This document shows, piece after piece, positions 25,189-36,842 of a stretch of DNA of 64,000 nt. The stretch comes from Synchiropus splendidus. Taxonomy: Eukaryota > Chordata > Actinopteri > Syngnathiformes > Callionymidae. The notes below the pieces were generated by a model. That model was not told the origin of the DNA. It ran no database searches and saw nothing but the letters and a program-made list of their open reading frames with translations. The stretch spans positions 434,001-498,000 of the forward strand of contig NW_026527055.1 of the NCBI RefSeq assembly GCF_027744825.2, written 5' to 3'. How positions within the stretch are numbered: the first letter of the stretch is position 1; each line of letters begins with the position of its first letter. The translations under genes were made by a program, and so were the position numbers.

Positions 25189-28100
25189 TCCGAAACCCAC
25201 CTTATCTCAGGCTGAAAAGCGTTTTTGTGCATTGTGCCATAACTTTTCAGGGAAGCTTCAGAACATGAAATTTTAACCTCCCACTATAGCAGAAAGGGTC
25301 TTTCTAGTAGTTGCACATCAAATCTAAACTGTCTGAAGTTTTTTTCCAAAGTTATTAACACTTTTATGTTTGGCGTTCCGAAACCCACCTTATCTCAGGC
25401 TGAAAAGCGTTTTTGTGCATTGTGCCATAACTTTTCAGGGAAGCTTCAGAACATGAAATTTTAACCTCCCACTATAGCAGAAAGGGTCTTTCTAGTAGTT
25501 GCACATCAAATCTAAACTGTCTGAAGTGTTTTTCGAAAGTTATTAACACTTTTATGTTTTGCGTTCCGAAACCCACCTTATCTCAGGCTGAAAAGCGTTT
25601 TTGTGCATTGTGCCATAACTTTTCAGGGAAGCTTCAGAACATGAAATTTTAACCTCCCACTATAGCAGAAAGGGTCTTTCTAGTAGTTGCACATCAAATC
25701 TAAACTGTCTGAAGTGTTTTTCCAAATTTATCAACACTTTTATGTTTGGCGTTCCGAAACCCACCTTATCTCAGGCTGAAAAGCGTTTTTACGCATTGTG
25801 CCATAACTTTTCAGGGAAGCTTCAGAACATGAAATTTTAACCTCCCACTATAGCAGAAAGGGTCTTTCTAGTAGGTGCACATCAAATCTAAGCTGTCTGA
25901 AGTGTTTTTCGAAAGTTATCAACACTTTTATGTTTGGCGTTCCGAAACCCACCTTATCTCAGGCTGAAAAGCGTTTTTGTGCATTGTGCCATAACTTTTC
26001 AGGGAAGCTTCAGAACATGAAATTTTAACCTCCCACTATAGCAGAAAGGGTCTTTCTAGTAGTTGCACATCAAATCTAAACTGTCTGAAGTGTTTTTCCA
26101 AAGTTATCAACACTTTTATGTTTGGCGTTCCGAAACCCACCTTATCTCAGGCTGAAAAGCGTTTTTGTGCATTGTGCCATAACTTTTCAGGGAAGCTTCA
26201 GAACATGAAATTTTAACCTCCCACTATAGCAGAAAGGGTCTTTCTAGTAGTTGCACATCAAATCTAAGCTGTCTGAAGTGTTTTTCAAAAGTTATCAACA
26301 CTTTTATGTTTGGCGTTCCGAAACCCACCTTATCTCAGGCTGAAAAGCGTTTTTGTGCATTGTGCCATAACTTTTCAGGAAAGCTTCAGAACATGAAATT
26401 TTAACCTCCCACTATAGCAGAAAGGTTCTTTCTAGTAGTTGCACATCAAATCTAAACTGTCTGAAGTGTTTTTCCAAAGTTATCAACACTTTTATGTTTG
26501 GCGTTCCGAAACCCACCTTATCTCAGGCTGAAAAGCGTTTTTGTGCATTGTGCCATAACTTTTCAGGGAAGCTTCAGAACATGAAATTTTAACCTCCCAC
26601 TATAGCAGAAAGGGTCTTTCTAGTAGTTGCACATCAAATCTAAGCTGTCTGAAGTGTTTTTCAAAAGTTATCAACACTTTTATGTTTGGCGTTCCGAAAC
26701 CCACCTTATCTCAGGCTGAAAAGCGTTTTTGTGCATTGTGCCATAACTTTTCAGGAAAGCTTCAGAACATGAAATTTTAACCTCCCACTATAGCAGAAAG
26801 GGTCTTTCTAGTAGTTGCACATCAAATCTAAACTGTCTGAAGTGTTTTTCCAAAGTTATCAACACTTTTATGTTTGGCGTTCCGAAACCCACCTTATCTC
26901 AGGCTGAAAAGCGTTTTTACGCATTGTGCCATAACTTTTCAGGGAAGCTTCAGAACATGAAATTTTAACCTCCCACTATAGCAGAAAGGGTCTTTCTAGT
27001 AGGTGCACATCAAATCTAAGCTCTCTGAAGTGTTTTTCGAAAGTTATCAACACTTTTATGTTTGGCGTTCCGAAACCCACCTTATCTCAGGCTGAAAAGC
27101 GTTTTTGTGCATTGTGCCATAACTTTTCAGGGAAGCTTCAGAACATGAAATTTTAACCTCCCACTATAGCAGAAAGGGTCTTTCTAGTAGTTGCACATCA
27201 AATCTAAGCTGTCTGAAGTGTTTTTCAAAAGTTATCAACACTTTTATGTTTGGCGTTCCGAAACCCACCTTATCTCAGGCTGAAAAGCGTTTTTGTGCAT
27301 TGTGCCATAACTTTTCAGGAAAGCTTCAGAACATGAAATTTTAACCTCCCACTATAGCAGAAAGGGTCTTTCTAGTAGTTGCACATCAAATCTAAACTGT
27401 CTGAAGTGTTTTTCCAAAGTTATCAACACTTTTATGTTTGGCGTTCCGAAACCCACCTTATCTCAGGCTGAAAAGCGTTTTTACGCATTGTGACATAACT
27501 TTTCAGGGAAGCTTCAGAACATGAAATTTTAACCTCCCACTATAGCAGAAAGGGTCTTTCTAGTAGTTGCACATCAAATCTAAGCTGTCTGAAGTGTTTT
27601 TCGAAAGTTATCAACACTTTTATGTTTGGCGTTCCGAAACCCACCTTATCTCAGGCTGAAAAGCGTTTTTGTGCATTGTGCCATAACTTTTCAGGGAAGC
27701 TTCAGAACATGAAATTTTAACTTCCCACTATAGCAGAAAGGGTCTTTCTAGTAGTTGCACATCAAATCTAAGCTGTCTGAAGTGTTTTTCCAAAGTTATC
27801 AACACTTTTATGTTTGGCGTTCCGAAACCCACCTTATCTCAGGCTGAAAAGCGTTTTTGTGCAATGTGCCATAACTTTTCAGGAAAGCTTCAGAACATGA
27901 AATTTTAACCTCCCACTATAGCAGAAAGGGTCTTTCTAGTAGTTGCACATCAAATCTAAACTGTCTGAAGTGTTTTTCCAAAGTTATCAACACTTTTATG
28001 TTTGGCGTTCCGAAACCCACCTTATCTCAGGCTGAAAAGCGTTTTTACGCATTGTGCCATAACTTTTCAGGGAAGCTTCAGAACATGAAATTTTAACCTC

Positions 28101-28384
28101 CCACTATAGCAGAAAGGGTCTTTCTAGTAGGTGCACATCAAATCTAAGCTCTCTGAAGTGTTTTTCGAAAGTTATCAACACTTTTATGTTTGGCGTTCCG
28201 AAACCCACCTTATCTCAGGCTGAAAAGCGTTTTTGTGCATTGTGCCATAACTTTTCAGGAAAGCTTCAGAACATGAAATTTTAACCTCCCACTATAGCAG
28301 AAAGGGTCTTTCTAGTAGTTGCACATCAAATCTAAACTGTCTGAAGTGTTTTTCCAAAGTTATTAACACTTTTATGTTTGGCGT
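23873..28384 (+). repeat. Distant copy of 5641-10527 (24 monomers)
   Basis: Class order is identical to 5641-10527 except for one missing C-D dimer. The offset is 18232 bp (97 monomers less 4 bp of intervening deletions) at the left and 17857 bp (95 monomers less 3 bp) at the right. It overlaps the 10-mer tandem duplication described separately. Private changes here include TGACATAAC near 27491 and GCAATGTG near 27863. Confidence 0.83.
25189..27068 (+). repeat. Tandem 10-mer duplication, copy 2
   Basis: Order is B2*-B2'-B1-A1-B1-C-D-C-D-A2, matching copy 1 except that monomer nine is D rather than B1. B2' (25377) carries G159, an A-type base inside a B unit. That suggests a short conversion patch. 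Confidence 0.86.
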
Positions 28385-29324
28385 TCCGAAACCCACCTTA
28401 TCTCAGGCTGAAAAGCGTTTTTGTGCATTGTGCCATAACTTTTCAGGGAAGCTTCAGAACATGAAATTTTAACCTCCCACTATAGCAGAAAGGGTCTTTC
28501 TAGTAGTTGCACATCAAATCTAAACTGTCTGAAGTGTTTTTCCAAAGTTATTAACACTTTTATGTTTGGCGTTCCGAAACCCACCTTATCTCAGGCTGAA
28601 AAGCGTTTTTGTGCATTGTGCCATAACTTTTCAGGGAAGCTTCAGAACATGAAATTTTAACCTCCCACTATAGCAGAAAGGGTCTTTCTAGTAGTTGCAC
28701 ATCAAATCTAAACTGTCTGAAGTGTTTTTCCAAAGTTATTAACACTTTTATGTTTGGCGTTCCGAAACCCACCTTATCTCAGGCTGAAAAGCGTTTTTGT
28801 GCATTGTGCCATAACTTTTCAGGGAAGCTTCAGAACATGAAATTTTAACCTCCCACTATAGCAGAAAGGGTCTTTCTAGTAGTTGCACATCAAATCTAAA
28901 CTGTCTGAAGTGTTTTTCCAAAGTTATTAACACTTTTATGTTTGGCGTTCCGAAACCCACCTTATCTCAGGCTGAAAAGCGTTTTTGTGCATTGTGCCAT
29001 AACTTTTCAGGGAAGCTTCAGAACATGAAATTTTAACCTCCCACTATAGCAGAAAGGGTCTTTCTAGTAGTTGCACATCAAATCTAAACTGTCTGAAGTG
29101 TTTTTCCAAAGTTATTAACACTTTTATGTTTTGCGTTCCGAAACCCACCTTATCTCAGGCTGAAAAGCGTTTTTGTGCATTGTGCCATAACTTTTCAGGG
29201 AAGCTTCAGAACATGAAATTTTAACCTCCCACTATAGCAGAAAGGGTCTTTCTAGTAGTTGCACATCAAATCTAAACTGTCTGAAGTGTTTTTCCAAAGT
29301 TATCAACACTTTTATGTTTGGCGT
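28197..29324 (+). repeat. Homogeneous run of B2 monomers
   Basis: After D2 (28197) come three consecutive B2* monomers (28385, 28573, 28761) that look the same base for base at every diagnostic site, then B2 (28949, T184) and B1 (29137). Elsewhere B2 units occur singly or as a pair. This looks like a recent local single-monomer amplification. Confidence 0.82.
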
Positions 29325-32300
29325 TCCGAAACCCACCTTATCTCAGGCTGAAAAGCGTTTTTACGCATTGTGCCATAACTTTTCAGGGAAGCTTCAGAAC
29401 ATGAAATTTTAACCTCCCACTATAGCAGAAAGGGTCTTTCTAGTAGGTGCACATCAAATTTAAGCTGTCTGAAGTGTTTTTCGAAAGTTATCAACACTTT
29501 TATGTTTGGCGTTCCGAAACCCACCTTATCTCAGGCTGAAAAGCGTTTTTGTGCATTGTGCCATAACTTTTCAGGGAAGCTTCAGAACATGAAATTTTAA
29601 CCTCCCACTATAGCAGAAAGGGTCTTTCTAGTAGTTGCACATCAAATCTAAGCTGTCTGAAGTGTTTTTCAAAAGTTATCAACACTTTTATGTTTGGCGT
29701 TCCGAAACCCACCTTATCTCAGGCTGAAAAGCGTTTTTGTGCATTGTGCCATAACTTTTCAGGAAAGCTTCAGAACATGAAATTTTAACCTCCCACTATA
29801 GCAGAAAGGGTCTTTCTAGTAGTTGCACATCAAATCTAAACTGTCTGAAGTGATTTTCCAAAGTTATTAACACTTTTATGTTTGGCGTTCCGAAACCCAC
29901 CTTATCTCAGGCTGAAAAGCGTTTTTGTGCATTGTGCCATAACTTTTCAGGGAAGCTTCAGAACATGAAATTTTAACCTCCCACTATAGCAGAAAGGGTC
30001 TTTCTAGTAGTTGCACATCAAATCTAAACTGTCTGAAGTGTTTTTCCAAAGTTATCAACACTTTTATGTTTGGCGTTCCGAAACCCACCTTATCTCAGGC
30101 TGAAAAGCGTTTTTGTGCATTGTGCCATAACTTTTCAGGGAAGCTTCAGAACATGAAATTTTAACCTCCCACTATAGCAGAAAGGGTCTTTCTAGTAGTT
30201 GCACATCAAATCTAAACTGTCTGAAGTGTTTTTCCAAAGTTATCAACACTTTTATGTTTGGCGTTCCGAAACCCACCTTATCTCAGGCTGAAAAGCGTTT
30301 TTGTGCATTGTGCCATAACTTTTCAGGGAAGCTTCAGAACATGAAATTTTAACCTCCCACTATAGCAGAAAGGGTCTTTCTAGTAGTTGCACATCAAATC
30401 TAAGCTGTCTGAAGTGTTTTTCAAAAGTTATCAACACTTTTATGTTTGGCGTTCCGAAACCCACCTTATCTCAGGCTGAAAAGCGTTTTTGTGCATTGTG
30501 CCATAACTTTTCAGGAAAGCTTCAGAACATGAAATTTTAACCTCCCACTATAGCAGAAAGGGTCTTTCTAGTAGTTGCACATCAAATCTAAACTGTCTGA
30601 AGTGTTTTTCCAAAGTTATCAACACTTTTATGTTTGGCGTTCCGAAACCCACCTTATCTCAGGCTGAAAAGCGTTTTTACGCATTGTGCCATAACTTTTC
30701 GGGGAAGCTTCAGAACATGAAATTTTAACTTCCCACTATAGCAGAAAGGGTCTTTCTAGTAGGTGCACATCAAATCTAAGCTGTCTGAAGTGTTTTTCGA
30801 AAGTTATCAACACTTTTATGTTTGGCGTTCCGAAACCCACCTTATCTCAGGCTGAAAAGCGTTTTTGTGCATTGTGCCATAACTTTTCAGGGAAGCTTCA
30901 GAACATGAAATTTTAACCTCCCACTATAGCAGAAAGGGTCTTTCTAGTAGTTGCACATCAAATCTAAGCTGTCTGAAGTGTTTTTCAAAAGTTAACACTT
31001 TTATGTTTGGCGTTCCGAAACCCACCTTATCTCAGGCTGAAAAGCGTTTTTGTGCATTGTGCCATAACTTTTCAGGAAAGCTTCAGAACATGAAATTTTA
31101 ACCTCCCACTATAGCAGAAAGGGTCTTTCTAGTAGTTGCACATCAAATCTAAACTGTCTGAAGTGTTTTTCCAAAGTTATCAACACTTTTATGTTTGGCG
31201 TTCCGAAACCCACCTTATCTCAGGCTGAAAAGCGTTTTTACGCATTGTGCCATAACTTTTCAGGGAAGCTTCAGAACATGAAATTTTAACCTCCCACTAT
31301 AGCAGAAAGGGTCTTTCTAGTAGGTGCACATCAAATCTAAGCTCTCTGAAGTGTTTTTCGAAAGTTATCAACACTTTTATGTTTGGCGTTCCGAAACCCA
31401 CCTTATCTCAGGCTGAAATGCGTTTTTGTGCATTGTGCCATAACTTTTCAGGGAAGCTTCAGAACATGAAATTTTAACCTCCCACTATAGCAGAAAGGGT
31501 CTTTCTAGTAGTTGCACATCAAATCTAAACTGTCTGAAGTGTTTTTCCAAAGTTATCAACACTTTTATGTTTGGCGTTCCGAAACCCACCTTATCTCAGG
31601 CTGAAAAGCGTTTTTGTGCATTGTGCCATAACTTTTCAAGGAAGCTTCAGAACATGAAATTTTAACCTCCCACTATAGCAGAAAGGGTCTTTCTAGTAGT
31701 TGCACATCAAATCTAAGCTGTCTGAAGTGTTTTTCAAAAGTTATCAACACTTTTATGTTTGGCGTTCCGAAACCCACCTTATCTCAGGCTGAAAAGCGTT
31801 TTTGTGCATTGTGCCATAACTTTTCAGGAAAGCTTCAGAACATGAAATTTTAACCTCCCACTATAGCAGAAAGGGTCTTTCTAGTAGTTGCACATCAAAT
31901 CTAAACTGTCTGAAGTGTTTTTCCAAAGTTATCAACACTTTTATGTTTGGCGTTCCGAAACCCACCTTATCTCAGGCTGAAAAGCGTTTTTACGCATTGT
32001 GCCATAACTTTTCAGGGAAGCTTCAGAACATGAAATTTTAACCTCCCACTATAGCAGAAAGGGTCTTTCTAGTAGCTGCACATCAAATCTAAGCTCTCTG
32101 AAGTGTTTTTCGAAAGTTATCAACACTTTTATGTTTGGCGTTCCGAAACCCACCTTATCTCAGGCTGAAAAGCGTTTTTGTGCATTGTGCCATAACTTTT
32201 CAGGGAAGCTTCAGAACATGAAATTTTAACCTCCCACTATAGCAGAAAGGGTCTTTCTAGTAGTTGCACATCAAATCTAAGCTGTCTGAAGTGTTTTTCA

Positions 32301-34021
32301 AAAGTTATCAACACTTTTATGTTTGGCGTTCCGAAACCCACCTTATCTCAGGCTGAAAAGCGTTTTTGTGCATTGTGCCATAACTTTTCAGGAAAGCTTC
32401 AGAACATGAAATTTTAACCTCCCACTATAGCAGAAAGGGTCTTTCTAGTAGTTGCACATCAAATCTAAACTGTCTGAAGTGTTTTTCCAAAGTTATCAAC
32501 ACTTTTATGTTTGGCGTTCCGAAACCCACCTTATCTCAGGCTGAAAAGCGTTTTTGTGCATTGTGCCATAACTTTTCAGGGAAGCTTCAGAACATGAAAT
32601 TTTAACCTCCCACTATAGCAGAAAGGGTCTTTCTAGTAGTTGCACATCAAATCTAAGCTGTCTGAAGTGTTTTTCAAAAGTTATCAACACTTTTATGTTT
32701 GGCGTTCCGAAACCCACCTTATCTCAGGCTGAAAAGCGTTTTTGTGCATTGTGCCATAACTTTTCAGGAAAGCTTCAGAACATGAAATTTTAACCTCCCA
32801 CTATAGCAGAAAGGGTCTTTCTAGTAGTTGCACATCAAATCTAAACTGTCTGAAGTGTTTTTCCAAAGTTATCAACACTTTTATGTTTGGCGTTCCGAAA
32901 CCCACCTTATCTCAGGCTGAAAAGCGTTTTTACGCATTGTGCCATAACTTTTCAGGGAAGCTTCAGAACATGAAATTTTAACCTCCCACTATAGCAGAAA
33001 GGGTCTTTCTAGTAGTTGCACATCAAATCTAAGCTGTCTGAAGTGTTTTTCGAAAGTTATCAACACTTTTATGTTTGGCGTTCCGAAACCCACCTTATCT
33101 CAGGCTGAAAAGCGTTTTTGTGCATTGTGCCATAACTTTTCAGGGAAGCTTCAGAACATGAAATTTTAACCTCCCACTATAGCAGAAAGGGTCTTTCTAG
33201 TAGTTGCACATCAAATCTAAGCTGTCTGAAGTGTTTTTCCAAAGTTATCAACACTTTTATGTTTGGCGTTCCGAAACCCACCTTATCTCAGGCTGAAAAG
33301 CGTTTTTGTGCATTGTGCCATAACTTTTCAGGAAAGCTTCAGAACATGAAATTTTAACCTCCCACTATAGCAGAAAGGGTCTTTCTAGTAGTTGCACATC
33401 AAATCTAAACTGTCTGAAGTGTTTTTCCAAAGTTATCAACACTTTTATGTTTGGCGTTCCGAAACCCACCTTATCTCAGGCTGAAAAGCGTTTTTACGCA
33501 TTGTGCCATAACTTTTCAGGGAAGCTTCAGAACATGAAATTTTAACCTCCCACTATAGCAGAAAGGGTCTTTCTAGTAGGTGCACATCAAATCTAAGCTC
33601 TCTGAAGTGTTTTTCCAAAGTTATCAACACTTTTATGTTTGGCGTTCCGAAACCCACCTTATCTCAGGCTGAAAAGCGTTTTTGTGCATTGTGCCATAAC
33701 TTTTCAGGGAAGCTTCAGAACATGAAATTTTAACCTCCCACTATAGCAGAAAGGGTCTTTCTAGTAGTTGCACATCAAATCTAAGCTGTCTGAAGTGTTT
33801 TTCAAAAGTTATCAACACTTTTATGTTTGGCGTTCCGAAACCCACCTTATCTCAGGCTGAAAAGCGTTTTTGTGCATTGTGCCATAACTTTTCAGGAAAG
33901 CTTCAGAACATGAAATTTTAACCTCCCACTATAGCAGAAAGGGTCTTTCTAGTAGTTGCACATCAAATCTAAACTGTCTGAAGTGTTTTTCCAAAGTTAT
34001 CAACACTTTTATGTTTGGCGT
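29325..34021 (+). repeat. Array segment 6: distant copy of 16732-21804
   Basis: Order is A1-C-D2-B1-B1-C-D-A1-C-D-A2-B1-C-D-A2-C-D-C-D-A3-F-D-A2'-C-D. It shares the rare markers listed for 16732-21804, including the 3-bp deletion. It lacks an A2 and an A2-B2 pair near its left end, and has C-D-A2 where the other copy has the hybrid at 19737. That hybrid could be the product of deleting monomers from an arrangement like this one. Confidence 0.84.
30829..31013 (+). repeat. 185-bp C-class monomer, second copy of the 3-bp deletion
   Basis: It carries the same GTTAACAC junction (from 30991) as the unit at 18988 and is preceded by the same TTCGGGG/AACTTCCC A1 monomer. Shared descent by segmental duplication is the simplest explanation. 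Confidence 0.95.
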
Positions 34022-36653
34022 TCCGAAACCCACCTTATCTCAGGCTGAAAAGCGTTTTTGTGCATTGTGCCATAACTTTTCAGGGAAGCTTCAGAACATG
34101 AAATTTTAACCTCCCACTATAGCAGAAAGGGTCTTTCTAGTAGTTGCACATCAAATCTAAGCTGTCTGAAGTGTTTTTCAAAAGTTATCAACACTTTTAT
34201 GTTTGGCGTTCCGAAACCCACCTTATCTCTGGCTGAAAAGCGTTTTTGTGCATTGTGCCATAACTTTTCAGGAAAGCTTCAGAACATGAAATTTTAACCT
34301 CCCACTATAGCAGAAAGGGTCTTTCTAGTAGTTGCACATCAAATCTAAGCTGTCTGAAGTGTTTTTCGAAAGTTATCAACACTTTTATGTTTGGCGTTCC
34401 GAAACCCACCTTATCTCAGGCTGAAAAGCGTTTTTGTGCATTGTGCCATAACTTTTCAGGGAAGCTTCAGAACATGAAATTTTAACCTCCCACTATAGTA
34501 GAAAGGGTCTTTCTAGTAGTTGCACATCAAATCTAAGCTGTCTGAAGTGTTTTTCCGACGTTATCAACACTTTTATGTTTGGCGTTCCGAAACCCACCTT
34601 ATCTCAGGCTGAAAAGCGTTTTTGTGCATTGTGCCATAACTTTTCAGGAAAGCTTCAGAACATGAAATTTTAACCTCCCACTATAGCAGAAAGGGTCTTT
34701 CTAGTAGTTGCACATCAAATCTAAACTGTCTGAAGTGTTTTTCCAAAGTTATCAACACTTTTATGTTTGGCGTTCCGAAACCCACCTTATCTCAGGCTGA
34801 AAAGCTTTTTTACGCATTGTGCCATAACTTTTCAGGGAAGCTTCAGAACATGAAATTTTAACCTCCCACTATAGCAGAAAGGGTCTTTCTAGTAGGTGCA
34901 CATCAAATCTAAGCTCTCTGAAGTGTTTTTCGAAAGTTATCAACACTTTTATGTTTGGCGTTCCGAAACCCACCTTATCTCAGGCTGAAAAGCGTTTTTG
35001 TGCATTGTGCCATAACTTTTCAGGAAAGCTTCAGAACATGAAATTTTAACCTCCCACTATAGCAGAAAGGGTCTTTCTAGTAGTTGCACATCAAATCTAA
35101 ACTGTCTGAAGTGTTTTTCCAAAGTTATTAACACTTTTATGTTTGGCTTTCCGAAACCCACCTTATCTCAGGCTGAAAAGCGTTTTTGTGCATTGTGCCA
35201 TAACTTTTCAGGGAAGCTTCAGAACATGAAATTTTAACCTCCCACTATAGCAGAAAGGGTCTTTCTAGTAGTTGCACATCAAATCTAAACTGTCTGAAGT
35301 GTTTTTCCAAAGTTATCAACACTTTTATGTTTGGCGTTCCGAAACCCACCTTATCTCAGGCTGAAAAGCGTTTTTACGCATTGTGCCATAACTTTTCAGG
35401 GAAGCTTCAGAACATGAAATTTTAACCTCCCACTATAGCAGAAAGGGTCTTTCTAGTAGGTGCACATCAAATCTAAGCTGTCTGAAGTGTTTTTCGAAAG
35501 TTATCAACACTTTTATGTTTGGCGTTCCGAAACCCACCTTATCTCGGGCTGAAAAGCGTTTTTGTGCATTGTGCCATAGCTTTTCAGGGAAGCTTCAGAA
35601 CATGAAATTTTAACCTCCCACTATAGCAGAAAGGGTCTTTCTAGTAGTTGCACATCAAATCTAAACTGTCTGAAGTGTTTTTCCAAAGTTATTAACACTT
35701 TTATGTTTTGCGTTCCGAAACCCACCTTATCTCAGGCTGAAAAGCGTTTTTGTGCATTGTGCCATAACTTTCCAGGGAAGCTTCAGAACATGAAATTTTA
35801 ACCTCCCACTATAGCAGAAAGGGTCTTTCTAGTAGTTGCACATCAAATCTAAACTGTCTGAAGTGTTTTTCCAAAGTTATCAACACTTTTATGTTTGGCG
35901 TTCCGAAACCCACCTTATCTCAGGCTGAAATGCGTTTTTACGCATTGTGCCATAACTTTTCAGGGAAGCTTCAGAACATGAAATTTTAACCTCCCACTAT
36001 AGCAGAAAGGGTCTTTCTAGTAGGTGCACATCAAATCTAAGCTGTCTGAAGTGTTTTTCGAAAGTTATCAACACTTTTATGTTTGGCGTTCCGAAACCCA
36101 CCTTATCTCAGGCTGAAAAGCGTTTTTGTGCATTGTGCCATAACTTTTCAGGGAAGCTTCAGAACATGAAATTTTAACCTCCCACTATAGCAGAAAGGGT
36201 CTTTCTAGTAGTTGCACATCAAATCTAAGCTGTCTGAAGTGTTTTTCAAAAGTTATCAACACTTTTATGTTTGGCGTTCCGAAACCCACCTTATCTCAGG
36301 CTGAAAAGCGTTTTTGTGCATTGTGCCATAACTTTTCAGGAAAGCTTCAGAACATGAAATTTTAACCTCCCACTATAGCAGAAAGGGTCTTTCTAGTAGT
36401 TGCACATCAAATCTAAACTGTCTGAAGTGTTTTTCCAAAGTTATCAACACTTTTATGTTTGGCGTTCCGAAACCCACCTTATCTCAGGCTGAAAAGCGTT
36501 TTTACGCATTGTGCCATAACTTTTCAGGGAAGCTTCAGAACATGAAATTTTAACCTCCCACTATAGCAGAAAGGGTCTTTCTAGTAGGTGCACATCAAAT
36601 CTAAGCTCTCTGAAGTGTTTTTCGAAAGTTATCAACACTTTTATGTTTGGCGT
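34022..36653 (+). repeat. Mosaic segment linking segment 6 to the extra-A family
   Basis: Order is C-H-F-D-A2-D2-B1-A1-B2-B1-A1-C-D-A2. H (34210) has GT, A64, T123 and G140 but G159, a G-type body with an A-type right end. Private substitutions are denser than average: TCTCTGG at 34210, CCGACG near 34557, AGCTTTTTTAC near 34805, GGCTTTCCG near 35147, TCTCGGG near 35543, CATAGC near 35576 and CTTTCCAGG near 35770. This may be an older or less recently homogenised stretch. Confidence 0.75.
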
Positions 36654-36842
36654 TCCGAAAACCCACCTTATCTCAGGCTGAAAAGCGTTTTTGTGCATTG
36701 TGCCATAACTTTTCAGGAAAGCTTCAGAACATGAAATTTTAAACTCCCACTATAGCAGAAAGGGTCTTTCTAGTAGTTGCACATCAAATCTAAACTGTCT
36801 GAAGTGTTTTTCCAAAGTTATTAACACTTTTATGTTTGGCGT
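36654..36842 (+). repeat. 189-bp monomer with extra A
   Basis: TCCGAAAACCC (four As at 36658-36661) replaces TCCGAAACCC. It also carries AAACTCCC instead of AACCTCCC. The extra A recurs in only two other monomers, at 39663 and 40416. Confidence 0.95.
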
